Shown: positions 11,097 to 23,335 of the stretch, piece after piece
Layout: every line of letters begins with the position of its first letter
How positions within the stretch are numbered: the stretch's first letter is position 1
From: Massariosphaeria phaeospora
Taxonomy: Eukaryota > Ascomycota > Dothideomycetes > Pleosporales
Length of the DNA: 64,000 bases
Assembly (NCBI GenBank): GCA_011032825.1
Contig: JAADJZ010000020.1
Coordinates: 496,001 to 560,000 of the forward strand
Direction: 5' to 3'
Notes under the pieces: generated by a model
The model's database searches: none
What the model saw: only the letters and a program-made list of their open reading frames with translations
What the model was told of the DNA's origin: nothing
Position numbers and translations under genes: made by a program

Positions 11097-14000
11097 CTGC
11101 GGGAAGGATCAACCTAAACACTGTTAGTGAAGTTTTGATGGAAGCCAGTCACGCGTAATGCTCCGGAAAAGTGCGGTTATGCCGACGGGCAGTAACGAAG
11201 AAGATCAGGCAGAGAAGACATGGACAGAAACACCAAGCGAAGACGCTGGGCCGGCTCGCAATGTATACCTGAGGCCATGAGGCTCCCAGGCTAGTGGGTG
11301 TCAGACGCAGAGACTGAGGAAATGAAGCTCAAGCCACGAGTCAGGCCTCTGATCACATATCTCTGCGGGCCATATGCTATGGCCCGCCGCTGAGCAGCTG
11401 GCGGGCCGCGATCGACGTCAGTTGGGCCCGAGCCTGAGGCCGTTCTGCCCCGCCCTTTAATCTTAGCAGAGCAGCGTCTGCGATGGGCGCGCAAGACAGC
11501 CGATACCGCGAGGGATATAGGTGGTGAGGTGAGGTCGGAAAAACGGCTGCTACGCGCCAGACGGCCCCACCCACCAGCGGGCACTGTGACGCGAGGGTCA
11601 TTGTAGGGGGCCGTGATTGGCGCCCGTCAATGCGGCGGCCCAGGCTAGAGACTGCAGCGCTCCCCATGGGGGAGTTGGCGGGCGAGCGACAGCGCGCGCG
11701 GAGGGGATAGCTTGGGATGATAAGGCTGAGGTGGGAGGGGAGCAGCGGGGAGGGAGGGTGAGGGAGGTTGGAGCACGCCGTGTAGCAGTCAAGCATTGAC
11801 GCGGCCCTTGGATCACCCGCACCCCGGCCGGCCATGTGGCCGATACTAATAGCAAGCGAAGCGAAATGGAAGAAGAGCCGCTCACCTTCGTCGCCCCGTC
11901 ACACTGCGCCGGCCTGTGTCCTGTGTGTGCGATGCGCTCACTCAGCCGTGCTGCCTTGCTGCTCGTCCTGCTCGTCCGCTCCCGTGCCGCGGCTGGCAGT
12001 GCTCCTTCGTCGGCGCTAGGGGGGCTGCCCTCCAACGCCCGGCCCTGGTGATGCGGGCCGCGCAGCAATGGCAATACTGGGGTCGATAGCGCTGCTCGAT
12101 GCGGAATCCTGATCTCGAGCCCTGAGTCTCGCCGGACGCTCGAGTCCCGGGAGTGCGGCTCGCCGAGACCTGCAGCAGTGCAGCAGCGCAGCAGCAGCAG
12201 GTGTCGGTTCGGGCGGCGGTCCTACACCATCGACATATCAGCCATGCTCGTCCATCAACCTCACACCGCCATCGCCAGCAGCAGCCGCCGCCATCAATGG
12301 GTGCCGCCCCCGCCATCGCAGCAGCACGGCTGTGAAGCATCCGACGGCCGGGGTCTGCTCTGCTAGCACTGCACTGCTCTGCTAGCTCTGCACGCAGCTG
12401 GGACGGGGGCCGAGCTCTTCCGACGCACCTTTCGTGGGACTGGACCAAATGGCACGGCGATGGCACCCTCCTATGCTCGGGTGGCCTCGCGCCTCGACGG
12501 CCACGCTCCGGAATTCAGTCGACCGTTGGAAAGAACAGCAAAAGGACGCTGTCTCAGCTGTCAGGAGTGCAGAGCCAATGCTTTCGAGTTGTGTGCTGCA
12601 GTCTGCTTCATGCAGTCCGAATGGCCTTCGTGGAGACGGTCCACCGGCCATCTTATACGCTCCCCCAACGTTGCAGCTTCATCTACGGTCTTGCCTCTCC
12701 TGGTACGGGTTGCAGCTCGCTCCTTGGGCGTCCCGCCTGCGCTATTGGGGCTCGACGTGCTCTTCCTGTTTCTGACCGCGGCTCTGTGTGCTTTTCTCCC
12801 TTCTGACTGCTTAGGTGATTCAGATGGCCACCCGTCCACCTGCATTCCCTGGCCCGTCAGCTGCGCGTCGAGGCCCGCCGTGGGCAGTATGCAGCCTCAG
12901 ATGCGTGGGGCTGCTTGGCTGCCCTTCCCAACCGCAAGCGTCCGATCTGCTGCTCTTGTGGCTGACGCAAGATTGCAGATCCGATCAACGACATCACCGC
13001 CAGCCTGTGGGCACCCATCGTCATGGAACCTTTTTCTCCGTCTGTGATCTCAACCACCAATACCGGCTGCCAGGCTTTGTGGTCCCAAGGGCCACGCGCG
13101 TACGACGTCGACGTCTTGACTTGGGACGCTGTTTCATTGGTCTCTAGAAGCAAAATCGGCTGCGTCAAAAAACACGAACAGGCTGCCTTCTGCATACAGC
13201 CATTCACGCCTGTGGCTGACGATTTCTCTTCCCGCATCATCTATCCGAGTTTGCCGGACCCAATGGCGGCCTTGCTGGAACTCAACGCCACAGAACCACG
13301 GACACCGAACTTCTCCGTATCGAGACTGCTCTCTACCATAGGCGTCAAGTATAACCGCTTCACGGGCCGTGTCAAGTCCTGAAAGCTGGTTACATGCAGC
13401 GTAGGAACCATGGCTTTGGCCCGCAAAGCAGTGATAGAGCGTTGGATCTCGCACCCGGTTCGGCTTCTCCGTCCGAACGTTATTGCGCGTCCAAGTCAAT
13501 GTGCATGAGAGGCAGATGTCGTGGATGGGGGGTTTGATAAGGTCCCGATTGCTTTTTAACCTAGTACCACATGTACGACCCGCCCCAGACCTTCAGCCTC
13601 CGCCCCATGTGGACGAGCGACGCACATGGTGAAATACAGGACCCAGCCGCACAACTGTCCTATGGAAATATCGTTTATTAAGACGATCCTTGCTACTAAC
13701 GGACGCTGATGCCTGAAGGCAATGGCTGTCCCTCCCGCTATGCCTGTGTATTGCTTCATCGAGGATACGAAGAACGCACGGGAAGGCAACTCCGACGCAC
13801 CCGCCCGCTCACAATACTTGAATTTCTTACGCAGCAAGGTTTCGAGGGGCCATGTCCTTGTCAAGACCCAGTTTTCACCGGCAATCGAACTATTCTGGCA
13901 ATGCGAGATCTCATCTGAGTGGACTCAGAGGTTGGCGTCACACACGTAACCGTGCTTTTGCGGAAGCGGAGCACGAAGCCGGTGCCCAAAACCCCGGGTC

Positions 14001-16470
14001 CATCTGCAAGTCTCCGACGACCTGGTTCTCTTCTTTTCTTTTCTTTCGGAGAGCGGCATGTGTCCAGGTCATGCTGCCAGAGATTTCTCTTGCGCCTAAA
14101 TGCTTCGCCTTACAGTGCTGCTTTCGGCACTACCTGCAGGCAATGTACTGCGATTCTCTTTTTGCTTTGTGCAGGACACGATGGTTTCCCACCTACTAAA
14201 AAACGTGTGCTAGGATTACAGCCACCGCCCTGGCATAGACAACCCCTTATATACACAACGCCTAGTGTAGTAGGTATAGAAGGGATTTGTAAAGATAGAG
14301 GTAGACTCTCTACTAGTTCTTAGAAACTTCCAGGCTGTCAAGAGGACCGCTATCAGTCTTCTTTATCGGCAATGAATTCGCCAGGGCGGTGCAGCTGTTA
14401 CAATTCCAGGCACGGGACTCGCCGCATATATTGTCGTCCGGGCGGAGAGACAGCCGTGTGCGCCGTATATGCGCCTGCCTATCCAGATCCATAACGCCAT
14501 TAACATGGTACCTTTTCTGGAATGGCTGACATGAGGAGCAACAAAACAATCAAGATGACACGCGTCACGACCTCCAGCCTGCACAGCAACTCGTTTACTA
14601 ACCGGAGTGATATGGATATACAATAAGCTAACCTAGGCCAGGTCGTTTTCTCTCTTTCTCACCTCTCTAAGTTTCTTTATTCATCTTTGTTGGCGGCGAA
14701 GAGCTGTCTCAGATCTGAACACAAAGGTTGTACGTCTCGCCTGCGTCAAATCTTCTTTCGGCTATCTTGGATAATTCCACCTTTCTGGATCCATGGTACT
14801 GGGAACCGCCATCTAGTTCACTGCATGGCGAGTGAATCTACTTCAGGGTGCTCATGTCTCAAACATCCTGACTACTATAGGCCATATTCTCTTGCGCGGG
14901 CGTTAGACGAACATCTGTTCGCCCGCACGCGCGCACGCAGCATCTACCGTTCGGGGCATCCCAATGCCACGGCTGCGTCCACGAAGGCTAGATCGTGGGC
15001 GTGAGCCCTGTTTTTGAGCACCAAGTACCAGCATTCGTCCAATCGGTCGTGTCGCACCTCTGTCGATGGGCGGCACTGTGACCGGAAGTGATTTTCTTCA
15101 ATATTCTGGCTGGCTGGCTGGCCAGTTCAGTTCAGTTCAGTTCAGCTGGTGTTCGGATCCGGGGAATACGACTTCAAGATCGACCAGCGAGAGACGCATC
15201 ATTGAACGGAAATATCACCGCTGGCTGCGCTTCTGCTGCTGGTATCATAGTAGAGCCTCATTTTCCGAGACCGGATGCTGTTGAGCACCCCTATTAGGTT
15301 ATCATGGCAATTCTACGACTCGCTCAATTGGTGCAGTCTACTTCCCTTACGGCAGAACCTTCGGCCGGAATTCTGCGCAGCTCTCACGGTTCACCCGAGA
15401 TGTTGAGCTTATTAACGGCGTGTAGCCCGGATACAGACCATCCTTTTACGTTCATCCAGCCGCTGTCTTGCGCTCAAACAAGGTAGCTTCGTCATTCGCA
15501 ATCAACGCAATTATTTGACGTCGTTTCTTTGTAATCTTTTCGTCCTGGAGCCCTATCACGACATTGGCTAGTATACAGGATACCACAGGGCTTTGTAAAG
15601 CCATAGGTAAGCTGTCCCTCTATTGCCAACATCGCGTATACTGTCGAGAGAATCATCTAGGGTCTACAAAGCTTCTTTGAACTCTGAAACTGGAGGCCTG
15701 CTTTTGAGGTAGATACAAGGCAAGTTATCCGGGCCGTTCATGGATTAGAGCTTTTCTTTCTCAGCCTGCGAATATCTCTACGGGCGTCCACTGGTCGGTC
15801 TTATCATATAGAAAGGATCGCACAGGAATAGGGCAGCAGCAGCTCCTGTTAAGCTTATTAACTAGCTACAAGAACAGTTCGCTGCACTTCCCTAGCTTGA
15901 TTAACTCCAAGGCGTGTAGTATATTAGGTTAGATACTTCTATTCTGGATATAGCTGAGACGACGAGGTAGGAAGATTGAACTAGTTTAGTTTATTAGGTT
16001 GAGCTTTGGATGATTCTCTTTGTGCTAGTATTGTGGACGAGGTTCTTTTGATATAGCACTATTGTGCTTGGAACTTCTCTCTAGCTGTTAGGTAGGTGTC
16101 CTCTTGCGAGAGTTGAATGCTTACGTACTTGCGAGAAGTGGGTGGAGTTAAGGGATATACGCGCGCACAGACCGCCGCTAGTGACGCAATAACGCACTTT
16201 CCTCGGGAAGACCTTCGCGCCTGTGCATCGAGGCACGGTTGGGCCACGCCGAAATCTTGCCATGGAATCCGTCCACAGACGCTTCATTCACCTGCGCGGG
16301 TCTTGCAGTCAATCCAGCAACCGCCGCAATGGTCACTTTCACCGTCCCGCGACACGAATGAGCCAACGACAACCCGCCCGAGAAGGATCATCTCCCACGT
16401 CGTCACTGCGCACCCACCGCTCGCACGGAGTTGCACGGAGTAGTCGACTGTCCTTACTACAGCTACCAAC
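11097..16470. other. Gene-poor 5.4-kb region between velvet and GT90 genes
   Basis: No gene recognised on either strand. The left part (11.1-13.5 kb) is GC-rich with many accidental open frames whose translations are low in information. From about 14.2 kb the sequence becomes AT-richer and stop-rich. A TGGC repeat (15106-15122) runs into (TTCAG)4 at 15125-15144. I found no reverse transcriptase, transposase or tRNA signature. It could hold promoter DNA for the flanking genes plus decayed repeats. Confidence 0.55.
15480..16110. repeat. AT-rich, stop-dense island, possible RIP-decayed element
   Basis: This stretch is clearly more AT-rich than the surrounding genes, with many TAG/TTA and CTAG words and no open frame of note on either strand. 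That look is typical of repeat-induced point mutation of old transposons in Pezizomycotina. No terminal repeats or protein remnants were recognised, so the call is tentative. Confidence 0.35.
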
Positions 16471-18336
16471 ATGCGAGGTCCTCGAGTCTTCTCTGTTCGA
16501 TTCGTTCTTCATATCCTCTTCCTGTTCGCCGTCCTCGTCATAGTCTCAGGAACGGGATGGCTCTGGTACACCGCACCGAAGAGACAGGCTTCCCTGGCTG
16601 TGCCTCACGACTACAGGCCACAAGCAGCGCGAGCGCACCCGATCGACCAGCTTATGAAGAATGCAGACAACGTCTCGCAAACCTGGCTGGCAAAGAGTAC
16701 GAACAATCTGCCTACAGCCGCTGAGGCGTATCGAAAACGGCGAGGACGCCACCCACCGCCGGGCTTCGATAGGTGGCACAAGTTCGCGCAAGACCATGGT
16801 GCTCTTGTGGTGGAAGACTTCTTCGACCAAATATACCATGATCTGAGCCCATTTTGGGGTGTCGAAGCGAAGGAAATCCGGCGCCATGCGAAACATTTCC
16901 AGCATGCGATTAGTGTCAGAAATGGCACTATGACCATCAAGACGGATGCAGATAGACCGTGGATGAACATATGGTCAAATATGGCCGAGACAATGCTGGG
17001 GTGGCTGCCAGACGTCGATATACCTATCAATGTCATGGATGAGAGCAGGGTGATCGTGCCTTGGGAGGACATTGATCGCTACATCAAAGCGGAACGCAGC
17101 CTGCGAGGGCTTTTACCTCCATCCAAAGTTTCGGCGCAACTGACAGGACTAGGGGAACTGGATGGGGATCCGGGAGAACCACCTCAAATCGATTGGATTA
17201 CAACAACGCCGTACTGGGATATTTCACGAGTGGGGTGCGCGCCAAACTCTCCGTCTCGGGAATTGCCGGCCGCCACGGATTTCTCAGGACCTCCTCCATT
17301 CCGTGCCGGTCATCCACCAGGTTCCTTTGAGGGCTATGTGCAGAATTGGACGTCAGCCAAAGACCCCTGTCTGCACCCGGATCTCAGAGAGTCACACGGT
17401 ACCTTTGTGGAACCAGTCTCCCAATCCACTACCCGCTCTCTAATCCCTATCTTTGGCGGGTCCAAGCTCCCCATGAACAACGACATACTCATCCCCCCAG
17501 CCATGTACTGGTCTGACGACATCATGTACTCCGGTGGCGAGCATCATGGGGATGAGTGGGACAAGAAAACAGTTGGTGTCATTTGGCGCGGCGCTGGAAC
17601 AGGTGGTCGCAACAGAGAAAACAACTGGACTCGCTTCCACCGCCACCGTTTTGTCTCGATGATGAACGGCACAGCAGTGCGTCTGGCAGAGGGAAATCCT
17701 GAAGGAGCTGGACAGGGCGCAAACTTCATCCTCCAGTCCTACAAGACGTACCATATGGCTGCCACACAATACACGGATCTGGGCACTTGGCTAGAGCGGA
17801 TCACAGATGTTGGTCTGGTGCATCTCGAATGCTTTCCAGGCACTGGCAACGCTAACTGTCCTTACACGGATCCGTTTTTCGAAGTCAAGAGCAACGTCGA
17901 GATGAAGAAGCAGTATGGTTTCAAGTACCTCCCCGATATCGATGGCAATAGTTTCAGCGGGCGGTACCTTGCCTTTTTGCTATCCACCTCACTGCCAATC
18001 AAAGCCACGATTTACTCGGAATGGCACGACTCTCGACTGATCCCATGGCTTCACTTTGTACCAATGGACAACTCTTTCGTTGACGTCTACGGTATCCTCG
18101 ATTACTTCCTTGGAACCGGGGTTGGGTTCAAGGTCAAGGGGGGCGATGTGGTAACCGAAGGTGCCCACGATGAGCAAGCAAAGAAGATTGCCATGGCCGG
18201 CAAGGAGTGGGCGGAGCGGGTACTGCGGAAAGAAGATATGCAGATCTACGTCATGCGGCTTCTTATGGAGTTTGCGCGCATCTGCGATGACAAGCGGGAG
18301 ACATTGGGCTATGCGGATGATCTGACGGCGGGTTGA
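16471..18336 (+). CDS. GT90 (CAP64/CAP10-like) glycosyltransferase
   Basis: Single-exon gene of 621 residues. A short cytoplasmic N-terminus is followed by a membrane segment at about residues 11-33 (HILFLFAVLVIVSGTGWLWY). This type II topology is expected for a Golgi glycosyltransferase. The lumenal part matches the GT90 family: conserved VGVIWRGAGTGGRNR at about residues 366-380, a downstream RFVSMMN segment, and YLPDIDGNSFSGRYLAFLLSTSLPIKATIYSEWHDSRLIPWLHFVPMD near the C-terminus, the family's nucleotide-sugar-binding region. Several N-glycosylation sequons are present (NGT, NWT). In Cryptococcus such proteins act in capsule and xylosyl transfer. In moulds a cell-wall or glycoprotein role is likely but unproved. 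No intron is required. Confidence 0.92.
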   Translation: MRGPRVFSVRFVLHILFLFAVLVIVSGTGWLWYTAPKRQASLAVPHDYRPQAARAHPIDQLMKNADNVSQTWLAKSTNNLPTAAEAYRKRRGRHPPPGFDRWHKFAQDHGALVVEDFFDQIYHDLSPFWGVEAKEIRRHAKHFQHAISVRNGTMTIKTDADRPWMNIWSNMAETMLGWLPDVDIPINVMDESRVIVPWEDIDRYIKAERSLRGLLPPSKVSAQLTGLGELDGDPGEPPQIDWITTTPYWDISRVGCAPNSPSRELPAATDFSGPPPFRAGHPPGSFEGYVQNWTSAKDPCLHPDLRESHGTFVEPVSQSTTRSLIPIFGGSKLPMNNDILIPPAMYWSDDIMYSGGEHHGDEWDKKTVGVIWRGAGTGGRNRENNWTRFHRHRFVSMMNGTAVRLAEGNPEGAGQGANFILQSYKTYHMAATQYTDLGTWLERITDVGLVHLECFPGTGNANCPYTDPFFEVKSNVEMKKQYGFKYLPDIDGNSFSGRYLAFLLSTSLPIKATIYSEWHDSRLIPWLHFVPMDNSFVDVYGILDYFLGTGVGFKVKGGDVVTEGAHDEQAKKIAMAGKEWAERVLRKEDMQIYVMRLLMEFARICDDKRETLGYADDLTAG

Positions 18337-18857
18337 AAGAGCAATGAGGTGATGATGAACCGCAACAGGATATGGCGAGTGTTTTATCTGGTGACCAGCA
18401 CATCGACGCACCGTTCCAGATGTCCCGTACGTCGGAGACTATTGATGCTACGACTGGGATGATAATGCAAGCGGGGGCTCCAGGTGCTATTTGCACACTT
18501 GTGTTTGCCAATAATGGGTTTAAGGACTTTGGAGCCAGATACCCCAGGGAGTCAACGGCTTCATCTATCGCGTAGGGGGGGAGGGGACTTCTAGACGTCC
18601 GCATATAGTGTGCCCACAATCAACATCAAATATAACAAAGCTCTAGACAGCTTCAATAACTATTCTAAGCTTCTTGATACATGAAAAACTCCTGCTTAGA
18701 TTTCCGATGTATTCGGAACCTAGGTAGCTGACATACAAGGCCTAGGAGAACACGTCTTGGCGCGCTGCCCCTCCAAAATTTTAGTTTGCTGTTGACGCAG
18801 CCCCGTTACCACCCCCGCACCCTGCACGCCGCTAATCCACGCTCATTTTCTCTCTGC
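18337..18857. other. Intergenic region 5' of arginyl-tRNA synthetase
   Basis: About 520 bp holding the GT90 3' end and the synthetase promoter. AT-rich around 18600-18700; pyrimidine-rich just before the first start codon. Confidence 0.6.
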
Positions 18858-21206
18858 ATGCCGCGCGCTCTTACTCACACCTCACGGCGCATCTTCGCTT
18901 CTTTCCACCCGAGTTCTGTGAGGCCGCTGGCGACTCATCGCTCCTCTTTGACTCATCGGACGCGCTCTTCGATCCACTCGCAAGCCCCATTCCACCCAGT
19001 TTCCCGCCCCCTCACTCCCTCCTCTTCCGCCTTCGCACACGTCGCTCGCTACGGCTCCCGAGCTTCAGTCTTCGCCGCCATGGACGCGTCAAAGTCGTCG
19101 CCCGTCTCCATTGACGACATCTCGGCAACGCTCAAGACAATCGGTCTCGACACGGTCCCGCAGCAGCCCAACACGTACCCCGCGCTCAACCCCTTCGATA
19201 TCTACCGGTCACATGTCGCGGAACTGGTCGCTCAGGTCATAGGGGTCGAGGCCAGCAAGATATATCCGGCACTGCAGACGACGACGAAGACCGACTATGG
19301 CGACTTGCAACTTGCTGTTCCCGCGTTGAGGATCAAGGGAAAAGACATGAAGGAGTTTACGAAGGAGATTGCGGAAAAGGTATGCGCTGTGCTTGTGTTA
19401 GACGTATAGTACTGACATGCGCCACATAGTTCCCCGACTCTCCGCTCGTATTGCCACCCGTTGTCTCCGGTATCGCTCTCCAATTCTTCTTCAAGCCTGA
19501 GCCTCTCACCTCCCTCGTTATGCCCAGCGTACTCAAGTCCGGTTCTGCCTATGGATGGAACACAAACGTTGGTCTCCGAGACCCGGCCGATCCCGCCGCC
19601 GGTCGCAAGAAAATCATCGTCGAATTCAGCTCCCCAAATATCGCAAAACCGTTCCATGCCGGCCATTTGAGGTCAACAATCATTGGAGGCTTCATAGCCA
19701 ATCTGCATGAGGGCGCAGGCTGGGATGTTATCCGAATGAATTACCTGGGCGACTGGGGAAAGCAATACGGCGTGCTCGCTATAGGTTTCGATCTCTACGG
19801 ATCGGAGGAAGAGCTGGTGAAGAATCCAATTGGACATCTTTATGACGTCTATGTAAAGATCAGTAAGAAGGCGGCTGAAGAGGCTGACTTGATCAAATCT
19901 ATCAAGGCAGACATTGTCGGACTACAAGAGAAGGGCGAGTCAACTGCGGAGCTCGAAGCGAGAATTCAAAAGGTTGAGGCTGAGGGCGTGGACCAAGCAG
20001 CTAGAGACTACTTCAAGCGCATGGTCGATGGTGAGCAGGTGGCACTAGGCATCTGGAAACGGTTCAGGGACCTGTCGATCGAGAAATACAAGCAAACATA
20101 CGCCCGACTAAACATCCGATACGACGAATACTCCGGAGAATCACAAGTAAAAGACGAGAGCATGGATCTTGCTGCAAAGCTTATGCACGAGAAGGGAGTA
20201 TCCGAAGAGTCCGACGGCGCTGTGATCGTCGACCTGACCAAGTATAGCAAGAAGTTAGGTAAGGCGCTTGTCAAGAAGAAGGACGGGACCTCGCTTTATC
20301 TTACCCGAGACATCGGTGCGATTTTCGAGCGGCTGGAGAAGTTCAAGTTCGACCGCATGATCTATGTCGTGGCATCGCAGCAGGATCTTCATCTAGCGCA
20401 ACTTTTCAAGATCGTAGAGGCCATAGGTCGCAAAGATCTTGCTGAAAAATGCCAACACATTAACTTTGGCATGGTGATGGGAATGAGTACGAGGAAAGGC
20501 ACTGCGAAATTCCTGGATGACATCTTGAGGGATGTCGGCGAGAAGATGCACGAGGTTAGTAATTTTGGTTCTGCGGGCAAGGACTACGCTAATTGAAATG
20601 CTGCGTAGGTGATGCGCACGAACGAGAAGAAATACCAGCAGGTCGACGACCCTGAGAGGACGGCAGATATATTAGGCATCTCTGCTGTGATGGTGCAAGA
20701 TATGAGGGGGAAGCGCATCAACCACTACACCTTCGACATGGAGCTGATGACCAGCTTCGAGGGCGACACCGGACCCTACCTGCAGTGAGTCCCCAGCTAA
20801 ACCCGCCGCATTAACCAACTCCGCTAAGCAAGAAACCAGATACGCCCACGCCCGCCTCTGCTCCATCTACCGCAAAGCCGTCGAAGCCGTCCCCGACGTC
20901 GCCGCCGTCGACCTCACCACCGTGGACCTGACGCTGCTCAAGGAGCCCCACGCCGTCGACCTCGTGCGCCAGCTCGCCGCCTTCCCCGACGTCATCACCA
21001 CGACGCTCAAGACGCTCGAGCCCACTACCGTGCTCATGTACCTGTTCAAGATGGCGCATTCGTCGAGCTCGAGTTATATGCATCTGCAGGTTGTGGGCCA
21101 GGAGCGTGAGGTTATGCTGGCGAGGCTGGCGCTGTATGTGGCTGCGAGGCGGGTGCTGCACAATGGGATGAGGTTGCTGGGGCTGGATCCGCTGGAGCGG
21201 ATGTGA
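18858..21206 (+). CDS. Arginyl-tRNA synthetase, probably dual cytosolic/mitochondrial
   Basis: Class I synthetase charging tRNA-Arg. Exons: 18858-19379, 19430-20554, 20609-20784, 20840-21206. The long form has 729 residues. The N-terminal additional domain is followed by the HIGH-like motif HAGH in PNIAKPFHAGHLRST (about residue 250), the KMSKS-like MSTRKG, and the helical anticodon-binding DALR domain ending in RVLHNGMRLLGLDPLERM. Two in-frame ATGs are notable. The first (18858) has a poor context (T at -3, C at +4) and adds 74 residues with ten Arg and no Asp or Glu, like a mitochondrial presequence. The second (19080) sits in an ideal gccgccATGg context and gives a 655-residue cytosolic enzyme. 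Leaky scanning would yield both. Enzyme identity is certain; dual targeting is inferred. Confidence 0.95.
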
Positions 21207-23335
21207 GGGGGGGGAGGTCAGTGTGGTGACGTCGGCGTGCGCCGCGTGTGTAGTGTCTGTGCGTGCAAAGGGATTTTTCTGTTGGGGCGGAGGAGAGGAG
21301 AGGAGAGGTTTTGGGGCGTTGGCGGTTGGGCACGTGGATGCGGCTTTGGTAGCTACTTGGCGAAGACAAGACTTGGAATGTTGCTTGCTGCATTGACGTC
21401 TTGAAGTGATGGACCGGGAGGCTTTATATACCACGGGGATCCTGGGCGTGATAGATGGATAGGAAGATTGTTGGGGAGGGGAGGGGATGGGGTGCGTAGG
21501 GTAGAAAAGCTTTGCATAATGCTAGATCCAGATCCCGTTCAGTTCAGTTTGGTTTGGTTTGAAGCTGTTGCGCGTTTCTTGTTTTGTTTGCGGGTGAGGT
21601 ATGAGGAATAAGATGGGAAATGAGGGTACTTGTTGGTTGGAAATTTCCATGGGGGTGGGGTGGGGCGTTGATGGATGGATGGGTGGAGGGATGGGTGGAG
21701 GGATGGATGGATGGAGGCAGATGAAAGATCAGGTATGGTATGGCATTGCCAGTTTTACGCATTGGTTGATTCTATCTGGCTCTGGCTGGCTGGCTGGCTG
21801 GCTCTCGCTTTGGAATGGAACAACAACGACACGATATGACGTGCTATGCTATGCTATGCTATGCTGGATCTTGGTTTGACTTAACTTGACGGGACGACCG
21901 GGATGGGATGGAATAGATTGGCCAAACTGGAATGTAATATAATGGACGATGGAAAGGGGCGACGACTGCGGGACGGGACGGGGTGGGGTGAGGTTTTTTT
22001 TGGTTTTTCTGCCATGGGAAGGGGAAGGGGAAGGGGAAGACAGGAAGAAGATGTTATCGTGGGTCTGCGTTGGTGATCTTTTGCTGTTGCTGTTCAAGGC
22101 GCGCCGTATATCGCAGTTGCAACCGCAATTGTAGTTGCTTAGGCCCTTGCTAACGCAGAGTCGACTAGATTGCTCACTTCCTTACTTACTTCCTACTTCC
22201 TATACTAGTACAGCTTCTTTCCTTTCTACAAAGAGTACGTTACGGGAAAATTAAGTTAAGTTAGCGCAGAAAGCCTAGACTAGACTAAACTAAATTGATG
22301 AATGAATTATTCCTTTGTTTCTAACATGACATGCATAGCAGACGGGGAGCTTTTTGCTTCGGCCCACTACGTTAGTTGGCACTTTGGTATCCTGAGGAAG
22401 CAGTGCAATCAATTCGCATTTGGACGAACGGAGCCCGGCCTTCTGTTCTGTACTAGACTGTACTGGAGTGTACTGATTGATTGATTGATTGATTGATTGT
22501 GCTGGACTGGATTGTAAGGTGTTGATTGTATAGAATAGACCAAATCAAAGCAACAAAAGTTGAAATTGAAACTAGGACTGGGACTGGAGGACACGGAAGA
22601 TAGTAGAGTAGAATGGAATATGGGAAAATAATTCGATTTGCTCTGATAAATGCTCTGCCTTCGAAAATCTATAAGCTCAACCTGACCGGACCCAACCGCA
22701 CCTGACCAGCCGAATTGTTAGGTAGATTGGATGCAAGGCATGGGTAGATGGATGGATGGATGAAATGAAATGAAATGAATAGACATCAGCTGAACTGAAC
22801 TGAGCTGGTTCGATTGCTCAGGCAGTTTCAGAGATAATAAATAGACTGTGGGATGTGGGATATGGGATGAGGGTAACGTGATACGTATGCGTATGCGTAT
22901 CCACCTGCTTCCTATCCGAGTTTGCCCCTCCTTCCCCCCGTTTCCCCATCTGCAAACAAGCAAGCAAGAATGTGATGTGATGTGATGTAATCCTAACAGA
23001 GAAAAAAGAGGGGGAGGCAATATGCATGAGCTCTTTGCGCCCATGTCGCACCGTTCCGTTCCGTTTTGCCTTTGTCCGCAAGAAATGATGATGGGTTGAT
23101 GATATGTGTATCGCCGACAGTGAGAACATGAGATGCTGGAGAAAGGTAAAGTAGAGGAAAGGAAAGCGGCCGGCCGGCCGTGGTTAGTTGTGCCAGTCTG
23201 GGAAAGAAAGGTGCGCCGGATGAAGGGCTGACCGAGGAGATGGTGGGACTGGTGCTGGTGCTGGGAAAGTGGACGTGATGGTGGCGCCTCGGGGACGGGT
23301 CGAAGTGAGTCGAGTCGAGTCGAGTCAAGCTGAGC
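21207..23335. repeat. Convergent intergenic interval packed with short tandem repeats
   Basis: Between the 3' ends of the synthetase and the 2EXR-like gene. Tandem runs include TTCAG and GGTTT (21537-21561), GGAT/GGAG (about 21671-21718), CTGG (about 21781-21804), TATGC (about 21844-21865), GGGAA (about 22020-22043), GATT (about 22473-22500), GATG and GAAAT (about 22747-22780), CGTATG (about 22887-22902) and GAGTC (about 23305-23327). No gene is recognised. Confidence 0.85.

Noticed and set aside
12460..13047. 195-codon plus-strand open frame in the gene-poor region
   Set aside because: No recognisable domain, no plausible splice partners, and the GC-rich region has many equally long frames on both strands.
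22800..22830. Possible tRNA B-box-like word GGTTCGATTGC
   Set aside because: No matching A box, acceptor stem or cloverleaf could be drawn around it.
22718..23335. 205-codon open frame after the TGA of the 2EXR-like gene as a readthrough product
   Set aside because: The translation crosses several microsatellites (for example IRIRIRI) and looks non-protein; the strand's pyrimidine bias explains the lack of stops. The stop context is TGA GC, not the efficient TGA CTA readthrough motif.
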